A stretch of 64,000 nt of DNA from Paenibacillus dakarensis (GTDB lineage Bacteria; Bacillota; Bacilli; Paenibacillales; Paenibacillaceae): the NCBI RefSeq assembly GCF_001373415.1, contig NZ_CDSE01000036.1:83642-147641 (forward strand), in the 5' to 3' direction. Within the stretch, counting starts at the first letter, position 1, and each line of letters begins with the position of its first letter. This document shows, piece after piece, positions 45,614-55,235 of the stretch. A program made the position numbers and the translations under genes. The notes beneath the pieces are model-generated. The model worked only from the letters and a program-made list of their open reading frames with translations, was not told the DNA's origin and searched no databases.

Positions 45614-45830
45614 TGAACCCCTTCTTTTTTAAAGAATTTCTCGTATGAAACCTCATACTCATGGATAAAACGATACCGATTGTCACACAATGATACGTAA
45701 CGTATCATATTATAACGCCCATTTTACGTTACAGCATGTATCTCGTCAATATTAAAATCTATTCGGATGACTTTCTGATCATCCCTGCGCTTATTAGCGT
45801 ATTTCCCAGCAATCGGAGGAGGACCCATAC

Positions 45831-46199
45831 ATGAACTACGGAAATCGGATAGCTGAATTACGAGAAAAGCATGGCTGGACCCAGGAAGAGCTTGCATCTA
45901 CGGTTGGTATTACACGTGCAGCTTTATCTCATTACGAAAAAAACCGCCGCAAGCCGGATTTCGAGACACTGACTCACCTTGCAGACCGTTTTGACGTTTC
46001 CATTGATTATTTGATTGGCCGGACTAAACAGGAGAAAATGACCATGGATTCGGAAGCCCGCGATTTTGTTGACGGGTTAGAGCTGTCGGATCAAGATTTA
46101 TTAAAGCGCTTTAATTTAACCATCGATGGAAGAAAACTGACTGAAGAGGAAGCTAAACGATTCATTGCTTTTGTAAGGATGGAACGGATGATGAAGTAA
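45831..46199 (+). CDS. XRE family transcriptional regulator
   Basis: A 122-residue repressor-like protein. The helix-turn-helix spans residues 5-60: NRIAELREKHGWTQEELASTVGITRAALSHYEKNRRKPDFETLTHLADRFDVSIDYLIGR. A C-terminal helical part follows (SEARDFVDGLELSDQDLLKRFNLTIDGRKLTEEEAKRFIAFVRMER), similar to small regulators such as B. subtilis SlrR/Xre-type proteins. CGGAGGAGG precedes the ATG. It is a single-gene unit and its targets are unknown. Confidence 0.9.
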   Translation: MNYGNRIAELREKHGWTQEELASTVGITRAALSHYEKNRRKPDFETLTHLADRFDVSIDYLIGRTKQEKMTMDSEARDFVDGLELSDQDLLKRFNLTIDGRKLTEEEAKRFIAFVRMERMMK

Positions 46200-46230
46200 T
46201 ACAGGCATTTTACATAATGCTGAATATAAA

Positions 46231-46276
46231 ATATCCCTGGCATACTGTTAAGCTACAGCTTGCCGGGGATTTTCCC
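46231..46276. terminator. Terminator between the XRE gene and a convergent small gene
   Basis: ATCCC-t-GGCA...TGCC-g-GGGAT with an inner CTGT/ACAG pairing, followed by TTTTCCCTTTT on the plus strand. It ends the XRE transcript and lies directly after the stop of the 51-aa minus-strand ORF. Confidence 0.75.
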
Positions 46277-46278
46277 TT

Positions 46279-46434
46279 TTAATCGGAATGATCATTCTTT
46301 ATTTTTTCAAAAAGCAGCCATCGATCGGGATAGATCCCCATCTGATTCAAGAGCCTATAGATGTCCAGATCTGTTTTCGTCTGCAGCGGCAGCTCTTCAT
46401 TGTTCCCTGATGCGATCTCATTGTCCATACTCAT
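46279..46434 (-). CDS. Small hypothetical protein, 51 aa
   Basis: ATG at 46434 (or 46428) behind GAGGTTAG. The protein is acidic in its first third (SMDNEIASGNNEELPLQTK), then has a compact amphipathic part (TDLDIYRLLNQMGIYPDRWLLFEKIKNDHSD). No signal peptide or membrane helix. I do not recognise the family. The gene converges on XRE with a shared terminator. The long non-coding region at 46435-46895 lies upstream. Confidence 0.5.
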   Translation of the reverse strand: MSMDNEIASGNNEELPLQTKTDLDIYRLLNQMGIYPDRWLLFEKIKNDHSD

Positions 46435-46895
46435 CTTAATTACTAACCTCGCTTATTCTCTACTTTATGCTTGCTCTCTCTAATCCTTTTATGTATAGCT
46501 ATGCTGTTCGTGCTTCTATTATTACTTACCGACTATTATATCGACTCGTTGTTTATGATACTGTCGTCTGATGGAACCGTTGTTCTAACGGATAGGTTCT
46601 ATTTTTGTCGAAATCAACATTGGGATAGGCTAGGCGCTACGGTTACGAATCATTCCTCCCATCGCTGTTGTCCTCCAATTTCTTGAACTGGTATTAAACA
46701 AAGAGGAAATTGGAGGACAAAGGCGACCGCTGACGCTTTTCCGGAATTGCTTCGTTCCCTCCGCTGCTTCGTGCATATCCGTTCAAAAAACAGAGCATAC
46801 ATAGAGCCTCCTTTTGATAATGCCTATCGATAGCCTAAAAAAGCATTGGATTTCGCTCGCCCACAACTAACTTGTTGGAGGAAGCGGCGATAACA
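46435..46895. other. Long non-coding region with an inverted repeat
   Basis: About 460 bases between the 51-aa gene and gltB. It contains the 15-bp inverted repeat at 46668-46720, a smaller imperfect hairpin (AACCGTT...AACGG, about 46576-46600) and GC-richer stretches such as GGCGACCGCTGACGC. No ORF has a ribosome site. It may be a dispersed repeat or an RNA gene. Confidence 0.4.
46668..46720. repeat. 15-bp perfect inverted repeat
   Basis: TTGTCCTCCAATTTC at 46668-46682 and its exact complement GAAATTGGAGGACAA at 46706-46720, with a 23-base loop. No T tract follows either side, so it is not a simple terminator. Confidence 0.7.
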
Positions 46896-46943
46896 AAAAA
46901 AGACATAATGGCGCAGGGATTACCTCCCTAACACCATCATGTC
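46895..46943 (-). terminator. Terminator after gltB
   Basis: On the minus strand GACAT-g-ATGG...AGGG...CCCT...CCAT-t-ATGTC is followed by seven T. It begins about 10 bases past the gltB stop. Confidence 0.85.
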
Positions 46944-46953
46944 ATTGGTCTAC

Positions 46954-49900
46954 TTAGCTGCCCACACGGGACAGTTCACGCATACTGGCTTCAAACGCTG
47001 CCAGCAATGCTTCGTCTCCTGTCATTCCTTCATCATGAGCCCTTTCAATCTGCAGCATCATGCGCTTGTAATCTTTCGGAATAACCCGGACGAAATTCTT
47101 CAGCGATTGTTCCCAATCAGCCAGAAGCCTCTGTGCCAGCACGCTGTCTGTATATATGGAATGGCGCTGAATCATGCCAAATACAATATCTGCTTCCTTC
47201 TGATCTTCAATCCGTTCAAGCAGAACCATCTCAAGATTACTGCGATGGATCAGTTCTCCATCCGGATCATAGACATAAGCAATTCCACCTGACATCCCGG
47301 CTGCAAAGTTACGGCCTGTATCACCAAGGATGACAACGCGTCCGCCAGTCATATATTCACACCCGTGATCACCAACGCCCTCTACGACAATCTGAGCCCC
47401 TGAGTTACGAACAGCAAAGCGCTCACCTGCAATACCGCGTATATAGGCTTCTCCGCTAGTCGCTCCATAGAAAGCTGTATTGCCGGCAATAATATTCTCC
47501 TCTGCTGCAAAGGTTGCTTTAGGTGATGGCTTAACAATGATCTTCCCTCCGGAAAGTCCCTTTCCGATATAGTCATTGCTGTCACCTTCGACGACAAGCG
47601 TCATCCCTTTAGGAACAAATGCACCGAAGCTTTGGCCTGCCGAGCCTTCAAAGGTAAACTGAATAGTATCCTCAGGCAATCCGGCAGCACCATATTTACG
47701 TGTGATTTCACTTCCCAGAATGGTTCCCACCGCACGATCCACATTCGTAATCGGAAATCTTCCTTCTACCGTTTCGCCTGACTCTAACGCAGGAGCTGCG
47801 CTGTTTAACAAGTAACGCATATCGAGCGTTTCCTCAAGCCCGTGATTTTGCCGTTTCGTCCGGAATCTGGAGCTGCCTTCTGGAATTTCAGGCGAATACA
47901 GAAGGGCGGAAACATCGACCCCTTTCTTCTTCCAGTGCTGCTCTGCCCGCACAGCATCAAGACAATCGGTTCGACCGACCATCTCTTCAATCGTACGGAA
48001 GCCGAGCTCTGCCATCTGTTCACGCACATCCTGCGCAATAAAGGTCATAAAGTTAACGACATGAGCCGGATCTCCGGTGAAATTCTTCCGCAGCTCCGGA
48101 TTTTGGGTAGCAACCCCGACAGGACAGGTATCCATCTGGCACACCCGCATCATAATGCATCCAATTGCCACAAGAGGCGCAGTGGAAAAACCGTATTCCT
48201 CTGCTCCCAGCATAGCCGCTACAATCAGGTCACGTCCGCTAAGCATCTTCCCGTCTGTCTCGAGCACAACGCGGTCGCGCAGATTATTCAGAAGAAGCGT
48301 CTGATGCGTTTCCGCTAGCCCGAGCTCCCACGGCATTCCAGCATGCCTGATCGAACCCTGCGGAGACGCACCTGTCCCCCCGTCATAACCGCTGACGAGA
48401 ATAATGTCTGCACGTCCTTTGGCTACGCCGGCAGCGATGGTTCCCACGCCAACCTCAGACACAAGCTTGACGTTGATATCCGCGCGGGGGTTCGCATTTT
48501 TCAAATCATAGATCAACTCTGCCAAATCCTCAATCGAGTATATATCATGATGCGGCGGAGGAGAGATGAGGCCTACACCCGGTGTTGAACCGCGGACTTC
48601 AGCGACCCATGGATATACCTTCCGGCCAGGCAGCTGCCCGCCTTCTCCCGGCTTCGCTCCCTGTGCCATTTTGATCTGAATTTCATCAGCGTTGACCAGG
48701 TAATTCGATGTTACTCCGAACCGGCCGGAAGCGACCTGCTTGATCGCACTTCGGCGTAAATCTCCGTTCTCATCCGGTACAAAACGGGCTGGATCTTCGC
48801 CGCCTTCTCCCGTATTGCTCTTGCCTCCGATCCGGTTCATGGCAATCGCAAGGCTTTCATGAGCTTCCTTGCTGATCGAACCAAACGACATTGCTCCGGT
48901 CTTGAACCGGCGCAAAATATTTTCTACAGGCTCCACTTCTTCGATCCGGACAGGATCGCCAGCCGGCTTAATCTTCAGCAGCGCTCTCAAAGTCAGGTGC
49001 TGTTCACTTTCACCCTGCACCAGCTTCGCGTACTGCTTATACAGTTTATAATCATTCGTGCGGACCGCCTGCTGAAGCAGATGAATCGTTCTCGGGTTAA
49101 ACAGATGCTCCTCCCCGCCGCTTCTCCACTGATATTCACCAGCCGAGTCAAGCACCTTATCATTCCCGTCTTTGTCCGTAAAGGCACGTTCATGATGAGC
49201 TAGCGCCTCTGCTGCAACTTCCTCCAGACCGATACCGCCAATCCGCGATGGCGTCCAGGTGAAATAGCTGTCTACAAACTCAGATTTAAGTCCCACAGCC
49301 TCGAAGATCTGTGCACCTCGATAGGACTGGATCGTTGATATCCCCATCTTGGATAATACTTTTACGACTCCCTTGCTCGCGGCTTTGATAAAGTTCTTAA
49401 CTGCCTTCTCATGGGAAATACCGCGAAGCATATTCTCCTGAATCATATCATCGATGGTTTCAAAAGCCAGATACGGGTTTACTGCACTCACTCCATACCC
49501 CAGCAAAAGCGCAAAGTGATGCACTTCACGCGGCTCTCCGGATTCCAGTAAAATGCTAACCTTGGTCCGTGTACCTTGGCGAATCAGATGGTGATGAAGC
49601 GTTGATACGGCGAGCAGTGATGGAATGGCAGCATTCTCTTTATCAACTCCGCGGTCGGATAGGATGAGAATGTTATGGCCTTTATCGATTACACGATCCG
49701 CTGCTTCACACAGCGTTGTCAGCGCCTGACGAAGTCCCTCTGCACCATCAGCCGCTGTGAAGAAGATCGGAATGGTCATCGACTTGAATCCCGGACGGTG
49801 TACATGACGGATTTTGGCGAAATCCTCATTCGAAAGCACCGGCGAATCCAGACGGATATGACGACAGCTCTCCGGCTCAGGGCAGAGCAGATTCCGTTCC

Positions 49901-51552
49901 GGTCCGATCGTTGTAGCTGTAGAAGTAATCAGCTCTTCACGAATCGCATCAATTGGCGGGTTCGTCACCTGGGCGAACATTTGCTTGAAATAATTAAACA
50001 AACGCTGCGGACGTTCCGACAGTACAGCAAGCGGAGCATCGTATCCCATGGAAGCAAGCCCCTCAGCTCCAGTCAAAGCCATAGGCTCAATCACTTTACG
50101 GAGCTCCTCGAATGTGTATCCGAATGATTGCTGCAGCTGACGTACATTTTCATGCTTCGGATTCGGGAGCTCCGGTGCATCCGGAAGGTCCTCCAGCTTC
50201 ACCAGATGCTCATCCAGCCAAGCCTTGTAAGGCAGTTCAGAGGCGATGCTTGCCTTCACTTCTTCATCCGAAATAATGCGTCCTTCCTTCGTATCTACAA
50301 GCAGCATCCGCCCAGGACGAAGGCGGTCCTTATACAGCACATTTTCAGCCGGAATATCAAGCACGCCTGCTTCGGACGACAGAACGATAAGATCGTCCTT
50401 CGTGACATAATAACGTGATGGTCGAAGGCCGTTACGGTCCAGGATTGCCCCAATCTGAACACCATCGGTAAATGCCATTGCTGCCGGCCCATCCCAAGGC
50501 TCCATCATCGTGCTGTGATATTCATAAAAAGCTTTCTTCGTTTCATCCATGCTCTCATGGTTGTTCCATGGTTCCGGAACCATCATCATCGCTACATGAG
50601 GCAATGAGCGTCCGCTTAAATACAAGAATTCAAATGTATTATCAAACATACCGGTGTCAGAACCGTCCGGATTAATTACAGGCTTCACCTTATCCAGATC
50701 ACTTCCGAATAACTCGCTCTGAAACAGGGATTGACGGGCATGCATCAAGTTCACATTGCCTCGCAGTGTATTAATCTCGCCGTTATGAATCATGAAGCGG
50801 TACGGATGGGCCCGTTCCCAGCTCGGGAATGTGTTGGTGCTGAAGCGAGAGTGAAGAAGGGCTATAGCGGATTCGACCCGAGGGTCCTGGAGGTCCAGAT
50901 AAAACTGTCCTACCTGCACGGTTGTAAGCATACCTTTATATACAATTTTGCGACAGGAAAGGCTGGAAATATAGAATGTATCGCCTTCCGGTGCACCGCT
51001 GTACCGGATAGAACGCTCCGCTCTTCTGCGAATAATATAAAGCTTCCGCTCAAAATCCAGGTCGTCCTGTATATCCTGGCTGCGTCCGATAAACACTTGG
51101 CGGACATACGGTTTTGCAGCCTTTGCGGACTTGCCCAGCATTTCATCGTTCGTCGGCACATCACGGAAACCTAATAGTATTTGTCCTTCTTCAGCAATGA
51201 TGGAAGCGAGCTTTGCTTCGTGGTCTGCACGCACATGCGGATCATGGGAGAGGAACAGCATTCCAGCTCCATAACGGCCCTGCTCCGGCAGCTCAAATCC
51301 GAGACGCTGCGCCTCCTGAACAAAAAAACGATGAGGAATTTGAATCATGATCCCGGCACCGTCGCCGGAATTCGGTTCACTTCCCTGACCTCCACGATGT
51401 TCCATGCTGCTCAGCATCGTAAGTGATTGGCTGACAATTTCATGGGAGGGCTTCCCTTTAATATGAGCAATAAAGCCCATGCCGCAAGCGTCTTTCTCAA
51501 ACTGCGGATCATATAGTCCCTGTTTCTGAGGGAATACGGTATGTTTCATCAT
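46954..51552 (-). CDS. gltB: Glutamate synthase large subunit (NADPH-type, GltB/GltA)
   Basis: Flavoenzyme making glutamate from glutamine and 2-oxoglutarate, about 1,532 residues. In order: a class II amidotransferase domain whose nucleophile is the Cys of [13 protein letters not shown], a central linking domain, an FMN-binding synthase domain ([27 protein letters not shown]), the 3Fe-4S cysteines in [19 protein letters not shown], and the C-terminal GXGXG helix domain ([34 protein letters not shown]). I used the ATG at 51552 after GGAAAGG; a TTG two codons earlier is possible. No small-subunit gene (gltD) follows; a terminator does. Its electron-donor subunit must be encoded elsewhere. Confidence 0.98.
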   Translation of the reverse strand: MMKHTVFPQKQGLYDPQFEKDACGMGFIAHIKGKPSHEIVSQSLTMLSSMEHRGGQGSEPNSGDGAGIMIQIPHRFFVQEAQRLGFELPEQGRYGAGMLFLSHDPHVRADHEAKLASIIAEEGQILLGFRDVPTNDEMLGKSAKAAKPYVRQVFIGRSQDIQDDLDFERKLYIIRRRAERSIRYSGAPEGDTFYISSLSCRKIVYKGMLTTVQVGQFYLDLQDPRVESAIALLHSRFSTNTFPSWERAHPYRFMIHNGEINTLRGNVNLMHARQSLFQSELFGSDLDKVKPVINPDGSDTGMFDNTFEFLYLSGRSLPHVAMMMVPEPWNNHESMDETKKAFYEYHSTMMEPWDGPAAMAFTDGVQIGAILDRNGLRPSRYYVTKDDLIVLSSEAGVLDIPAENVLYKDRLRPGRMLLVDTKEGRIISDEEVKASIASELPYKAWLDEHLVKLEDLPDAPELPNPKHENVRQLQQSFGYTFEELRKVIEPMALTGAEGLASMGYDAPLAVLSERPQRLFNYFKQMFAQVTNPPIDAIREELITSTATTIGPERNLLCPEPESCRHIRLDSPVLSNEDFAKIRHVHRPGFKSMTIPIFFTAADGAEGLRQALTTLCEAADRVIDKGHNILILSDRGVDKENAAIPSLLAVSTLHHHLIRQGTRTKVSILLESGEPREVHHFALLLGYGVSAVNPYLAFETIDDMIQENMLRGISHEKAVKNFIKAASKGVVKVLSKMGISTIQSYRGAQIFEAVGLKSEFVDSYFTWTPSRIGGIGLEEVAAEALAHHERAFTDKDGNDKVLDSAGEYQWRSGGEEHLFNPRTIHLLQQAVRTNDYKLYKQYAKLVQGESEQHLTLRALLKIKPAGDPVRIEEVEPVENILRRFKTGAMSFGSISKEAHESLAIAMNRIGGKSNTGEGGEDPARFVPDENGDLRRSAIKQVASGRFGVTSNYLVNADEIQIKMAQGAKPGEGGQLPGRKVYPWVAEVRGSTPGVGLISPPPHHDIYSIEDLAELIYDLKNANPRADINVKLVSEVGVGTIAAGVAKGRADIILVSGYDGGTGASPQGSIRHAGMPWELGLAETHQTLLLNNLRDRVVLETDGKMLSGRDLIVAAMLGAEEYGFSTAPLVAIGCIMMRVCQMDTCPVGVATQNPELRKNFTGDPAHVVNFMTFIAQDVREQMAELGFRTIEEMVGRTDCLDAVRAEQHWKKKGVDVSALLYSPEIPEGSSRFRTKRQNHGLEETLDMRYLLNSAAPALESGETVEGRFPITNVDRAVGTILGSEITRKYGAAGLPEDTIQFTFEGSAGQSFGAFVPKGMTLVVEGDSNDYIGKGLSGGKIIVKPSPKATFAAEENIIAGNTAFYGATSGEAYIRGIAGERFAVRNSGAQIVVEGVGDHGCEYMTGGRVVILGDTGRNFAAGMSGGIAYVYDPDGELIHRSNLEMVLLERIEDQKEADIVFGMIQRHSIYTDSVLAQRLLADWEQSLKNFVRVIPKDYKRMMLQIERAHDEGMTGDEALLAAFEASMRELSRVGS

Positions 51553-51847
51553 AAGCAACCTTTCCTGTTACAGATTGATATTGCGAAATATCAGATAAAT
51601 TCGGAAGGTGAATAGGCTGGCTACACCTGCCGGTCAAGGGTGTACAAGCAATATTATGCAATTTAGTGCAAAAATAATAGGCGATTACTATTGAACTAAC
51701 ACGATAAGTGAGATTAGTGTAATCATTTTAGCACCCCCATACTACTAGCGCAATTCAATCTTTTTATATATATGATAAGAATTATTTTTGTAAATGAACA
51801 AGCATATTTTGGGAAAATTATATGTATTATTATGCAAAAAATAGAGC
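51553..51847. other. Upstream region of gltB
   Basis: AT-rich leader of about 300 bases. It has short inverted repeats such as TTGCA-TAATAT-TGC (minus strand). I could not place a confident promoter, TnrA box or GltC-type site, and no LysR-type gltC gene lies here. Confidence 0.35.
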
Positions 51848-51877
51848 AAAAAAGACATTCCGAACAAGTCGGAATGC
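51848..51877 (-). terminator. Terminator after the YhgE-like gene
   Basis: On the minus strand GGCATTCCGA-cttgt-TCGGAATGTC is followed by six T, about 20 bases past the stop. Confidence 0.9.
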
Positions 51878-51897
51878 CTTGAAATGTCTCTAAGCTC

Positions 51898-54165
51898 TTA
51901 CACAGCAGGAGCCAGATCTTCTGTTTTTTCTTTTTTCTTGTAACGATGTGTCAAGAAGTAGATGGAGGTCATAATCAGGCATACAACTCCAAAGGCTGCA
52001 AGCACCCCTGCATTGCTCCACATATAGCTTATATTGCCTGTAGATATTACCGCTTTAAATCCGGATACGCTGTAAGTCATAGGAAGTAACGGATTCATTA
52101 CTTTCATCCAGTTTGGAATAAGCTCCAGCGGGAACGTACCTGCACTCGTCGTCAATTGTAGAATAAGAATAATGATAGCAATGAATCGTCCAGGCAGATC
52201 AAACCAGGTTACCAGGACTTGAATCAGGAACATGTAAGTCAAGCTCGTAATGAATGCAAACAGGTAGAACATCGGTACATTCTGCACATCCAGCTTCAAA
52301 CCATATAGCATGAGTACGACTGCCAGCAATGCTTGCACAAGCCCCATACCCGCAAATGACAATGTACGGCTTACAAAACGGTTAAACCCGCTTGCACCCG
52401 GAACCGCCGTCTCGTATACCGGCATGACGATCGATGTGATCAAGGCGCCTACAAACAATCCGAGTGACAGGAAGTAAGGAGCAAATCCTGTACCATAGTT
52501 AGGAACTTCATTCACTTTGTGCTCATCAACTTCAATTGGTTCAGCAAACATGTTGATTGTCTTGTCGGATGCTTTTACTCCACTCGTTTTATTTGCGGCT
52601 TCATTCAGCTTATCTGCCAGCTCACCGGAGCCCTCCTTCAACGTGCCCATTCCGTTGACAAGTTCTCCAGCACCTGCATCAAGCTTCTTGGTGCCGTTAG
52701 CAAGCGTGCTTACGCCGCTTCCCAATTGATCAGCACCGCTTGCAAGCTGCTCAGTACCTTTATTCAAGTCAGACGCACCTTTTGCAAGCTCTTTACCGCC
52801 TGCAGCGGCTTCCCCAAGCTTCGTTCCGAATACCTTCATCCCTTCGGAAAGCTTACCCTGGCCAGCCGTCAATTGCTTCGCACCTTCAAGGAGCTGCTCG
52901 CTGCCTGAATTCAGTTGTTTGCCGCCCTGGGCAAGCTGCTCAGAGCCGGCGCTTAACTTGCCTGCTCCCGTACTGAGCTCATCTGTTCCTTGCTTCAGCT
53001 CTGATGCTCCAGCGGCAAGCTGCTGCTGTCCTGCATTCAACTCGCTGCTCCCAGCAGCCACTGCCTGGCTTGCTGCAAGAAGCTTCTGAACCTCCGGCAC
53101 TGCAGCTAACTGAGGATTGCTGTCGGCCAATTGCTGCAGACCTTCGGCTACCGCTTTCGATCCTTGTTCAAGCGAAGCTGTACCTTCAAGCGATTGTTTC
53201 AACCCGGCCTGCAAACGGCCAGCTCCTTCTGCGGTACGCTCGGCACCAGCTTTAAGAGCTGCAGCCCCGCTCCGGTTCGCCTCGAGCCCTTCGGACAACG
53301 TGCGGGTTCCCGAAACAGAGGACTCCAGACCGGCCTGCAGCTTCGCTGCGCCTTGCTGAGCATCGCTTGCACCTGCCTGGAGCTGTTTATGCCCATCCTG
53401 CAGCTGTACAAGACCGGAAGATAGTTTGCCGGCTCCATCGTTAAGCTTTCCTGCGCCGGCATCCAGATCCTTCACGCCTTTTGTTAGTGGAGCGAGACCC
53501 GAACTCAATTCTTCTGTACCGCTCACTAACTTGGACAAGTTCTGTTTCAGCAGCAGCGCACCCTCATCCAATTTTTGAGCGCCCTTCGTAATTTCTGTCG
53601 CTCCATTTCCTGCATCCTGAAGACCGCCCGAGATTTTCTCCACTTGATCCATAAGCGTTTCTGTATAAGCCTCCGTTACCTTCGCCGATACGCTCGCCTG
53701 AATCTGTTTCACAGCCGTTCCGCCGATTTGAGCAGCAAGGAAGTTATAGCCTTCATTGGGTTCAAACAGGATCTTAGCCGGCTGCGGCTCATCATCCATT
53801 ACCGTTGTTGCCTTCACCGAGAAATCATCCGGGATTGTAATGGTCATGTAATATTTATTATTAGCCATGCCCTCTTCCGCTTTGGCACGGTCTACGAACT
53901 CCCAGTTAAAATCATCGCTTTTCTGAAGCTCAGTGACAAGGTCCTTACCTGCTGTCAGTGATTTACCTTCAAATTCTGCACCCTGGTCATTGTTAACAAC
54001 AGCAACAGGGAGTTCATTCATCTTACCGTACGGATCCCAAAAGGCTCCGAGGAACATGCCGCTGTACATGACCGGGATGAACAGCACCGCAATGATCGGG
54101 ATCAGAAGTTTAGGATTCCGCGCAGCAGCGGCAATGTCTTTAAAAAATACTGATAGTGACTTCAT
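51898..54165 (-). CDS. YhgE/Pip family membrane protein
   Basis: A 755-residue protein of the YhgE/phage-infection-protein family, related to the membrane part of ABC-2 exporters. One helix lies near residues 20-40 (LLIPIIAVLFIPVMYSGMFLG), followed by a large extracytoplasmic region, then five helices after about residue 565. Residues ~185-540 are a long series of ~7/11-residue repeats such as LSSGLVQLQDGHKQLQAGASDAQQGAAKLQAG, predicted to form an extended coiled coil. Family members are linked to phage adsorption and to type VII-like secretion. A TetR gene with matching predicted operators lies just upstream. Confidence 0.9.
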   Translation of the reverse strand: MKSLSVFFKDIAAAARNPKLLIPIIAVLFIPVMYSGMFLGAFWDPYGKMNELPVAVVNNDQGAEFEGKSLTAGKDLVTELQKSDDFNWEFVDRAKAEEGMANNKYYMTITIPDDFSVKATTVMDDEPQPAKILFEPNEGYNFLAAQIGGTAVKQIQASVSAKVTEAYTETLMDQVEKISGGLQDAGNGATEITKGAQKLDEGALLLKQNLSKLVSGTEELSSGLAPLTKGVKDLDAGAGKLNDGAGKLSSGLVQLQDGHKQLQAGASDAQQGAAKLQAGLESSVSGTRTLSEGLEANRSGAAALKAGAERTAEGAGRLQAGLKQSLEGTASLEQGSKAVAEGLQQLADSNPQLAAVPEVQKLLAASQAVAAGSSELNAGQQQLAAGASELKQGTDELSTGAGKLSAGSEQLAQGGKQLNSGSEQLLEGAKQLTAGQGKLSEGMKVFGTKLGEAAAGGKELAKGASDLNKGTEQLASGADQLGSGVSTLANGTKKLDAGAGELVNGMGTLKEGSGELADKLNEAANKTSGVKASDKTINMFAEPIEVDEHKVNEVPNYGTGFAPYFLSLGLFVGALITSIVMPVYETAVPGASGFNRFVSRTLSFAGMGLVQALLAVVLMLYGLKLDVQNVPMFYLFAFITSLTYMFLIQVLVTWFDLPGRFIAIIILILQLTTSAGTFPLELIPNWMKVMNPLLPMTYSVSGFKAVISTGNISYMWSNAGVLAAFGVVCLIMTSIYFLTHRYKKKEKTEDLAPAV

Positions 54166-54265
54166 CCAGTCTCTCTCCTTTTATTTGTAGATACAGCAGC
54201 TTTGTGCCGACATCCTTGTCCCTTGACAGGGTTTTCTCTATTTATGTGTTTGAAATAATACTAAC

Positions 54266-54288
54266 TGACTATTTATCTCATTCGGTCA
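54266..54288. promoter_or_regulatory. Predicted TetR operator upstream of the YhgE-like gene
   Basis: TGACTA-N9-TTCGGTCA, with outer TGAC/GTCA dyad. Same consensus, length and geometry as the site at 54974-54996 ahead of tetR. Lies about 100 bases upstream of the YhgE start. Confidence 0.6.
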
Positions 54289-54326
54289 GTTGCGATGAAA
54301 AAAAACGTCTTAAAGGCATGTTCCGC

Positions 54327-54929
54327 CTAAAGACTGTTAGAGTTTGCTGAGCTCGAAGTTCTTAATCCATCAGCCAAAAAAAGGAGCATATATTCTTTGA
54401 TTTGCTCTTTGCTTAGCGGTTCCCGCAATTTGTTAAAGTCCGCTGTCAACGCCCCATACAGCTTCAACATCACAAAGGCTACCACCTGGGAATCACAGGG
54501 CTTAATCTCCCCGTTCCGGATCGAATTGTCGACCACCCTCTGTAAATAACCAACAATAACATTCTCCACCTTATCAAGAACATCATTTGCCTTGGGTGTT
54601 CCCAGTTCGCGCTGTTCCTGTGAAAGCTTCATAAATAATGCATGCTCATCCCGGAACTCCAGCAGCGCGTCGAGCACACGGTACAAATTATCGAAGAAGT
54701 CCCGGTCCTCACGAACAATACGCTCAGCGATACGCTTCATTTCTAATATGGCCGCATGCAGGATCTCATCAAACAGCTCTTCCTTATTCGTAAAAAACGT
54801 GTATATCGTTCCTTTACCTACATTAGCTATCTTCGCCACCTGATCCATCGTCGTCGCTTTATAGCCAAATAACGCAAACGATTTTGCGGCAGCTTCCAGC
54901 ACCTGCTTCCGGCGATCAATCGCTGGCAT
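54327..54929 (-). CDS. TetR/AcrR family transcriptional regulator
   Basis: A 200-residue regulator. The N-terminal helix-turn-helix spans about 5-55: RRKQVLEAAAKSFALFGYKATTMDQVAKIANVGKGTIYTFFTNKEELFDEIL. A C-terminal ligand/dimer domain follows. I chose ATG at 54929 because AAGGAGGGG lies just upstream; the longer reading adds 13 residues. It lies just upstream of the YhgE-like gene, and near-identical 23-base sites lie before both genes, so it probably represses both. The ligand is unknown; membrane stress or a lipid-like molecule would fit. Confidence 0.9.
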   Translation of the reverse strand: MPAIDRRKQVLEAAAKSFALFGYKATTMDQVAKIANVGKGTIYTFFTNKEELFDEILHAAILEMKRIAERIVREDRDFFDNLYRVLDALLEFRDEHALFMKLSQEQRELGTPKANDVLDKVENVIVGYLQRVVDNSIRNGEIKPCDSQVVAFVMLKLYGALTADFNKLREPLSKEQIKEYMLLFLADGLRTSSSANSNSL

Positions 54930-54973
54930 GCTTAACCCCTCCTTGAATATTTCAGTTCTTTCCCGCATAAAAA

Positions 54974-54996
54974 TGACTAAAATTCATTTTCGGTCA
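54974..54996. promoter_or_regulatory. Predicted TetR operator in the tetR promoter region
   Basis: TGACTA-N9-TTCGGTCA, with TGAC/GTCA dyad, about 45 bases upstream of the regulator start. A partly overlapping second half-site repeat (GGTCATTCGGTCA) continues to 55004. Confidence 0.6.
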
Positions 54997-55235
54997 TTCG
55001 GTCAAAATCCACTTTACCAGAATCTCCAACGCTTTGCAATATATCTTTCTGAAAAGAAACCTTACTTTGCAGGGGTCAATCCGGACATTTACGTTTATTA
55101 AGTAGAAGAAAAAAAATGAAATGCTTTGCAATCCCGAGCGTATATTATCTGTACATGATAATTATTTTTTGCGTCGCTCTTCAAAAAATGATTCCTATTT
55201 TGTAAGATAGAGGGAGAAAGATGCAGGTGAAATAA
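54997..55235. other. Intergenic region between tetR and the glycosyltransferase
   Basis: AT-rich, with the rest of the operator repeat at its left end. The glycosyltransferase promoter must lie here; I could not pick -10/-35 boxes with confidence. The ribosome site AGGTG precedes the ATG at 55236. Confidence 0.35.

Noticed and set aside
51553..51847. TnrA or GltC binding site before gltB
   Set aside because: Only short imperfect dyads are present; none fits the known consensus well enough.
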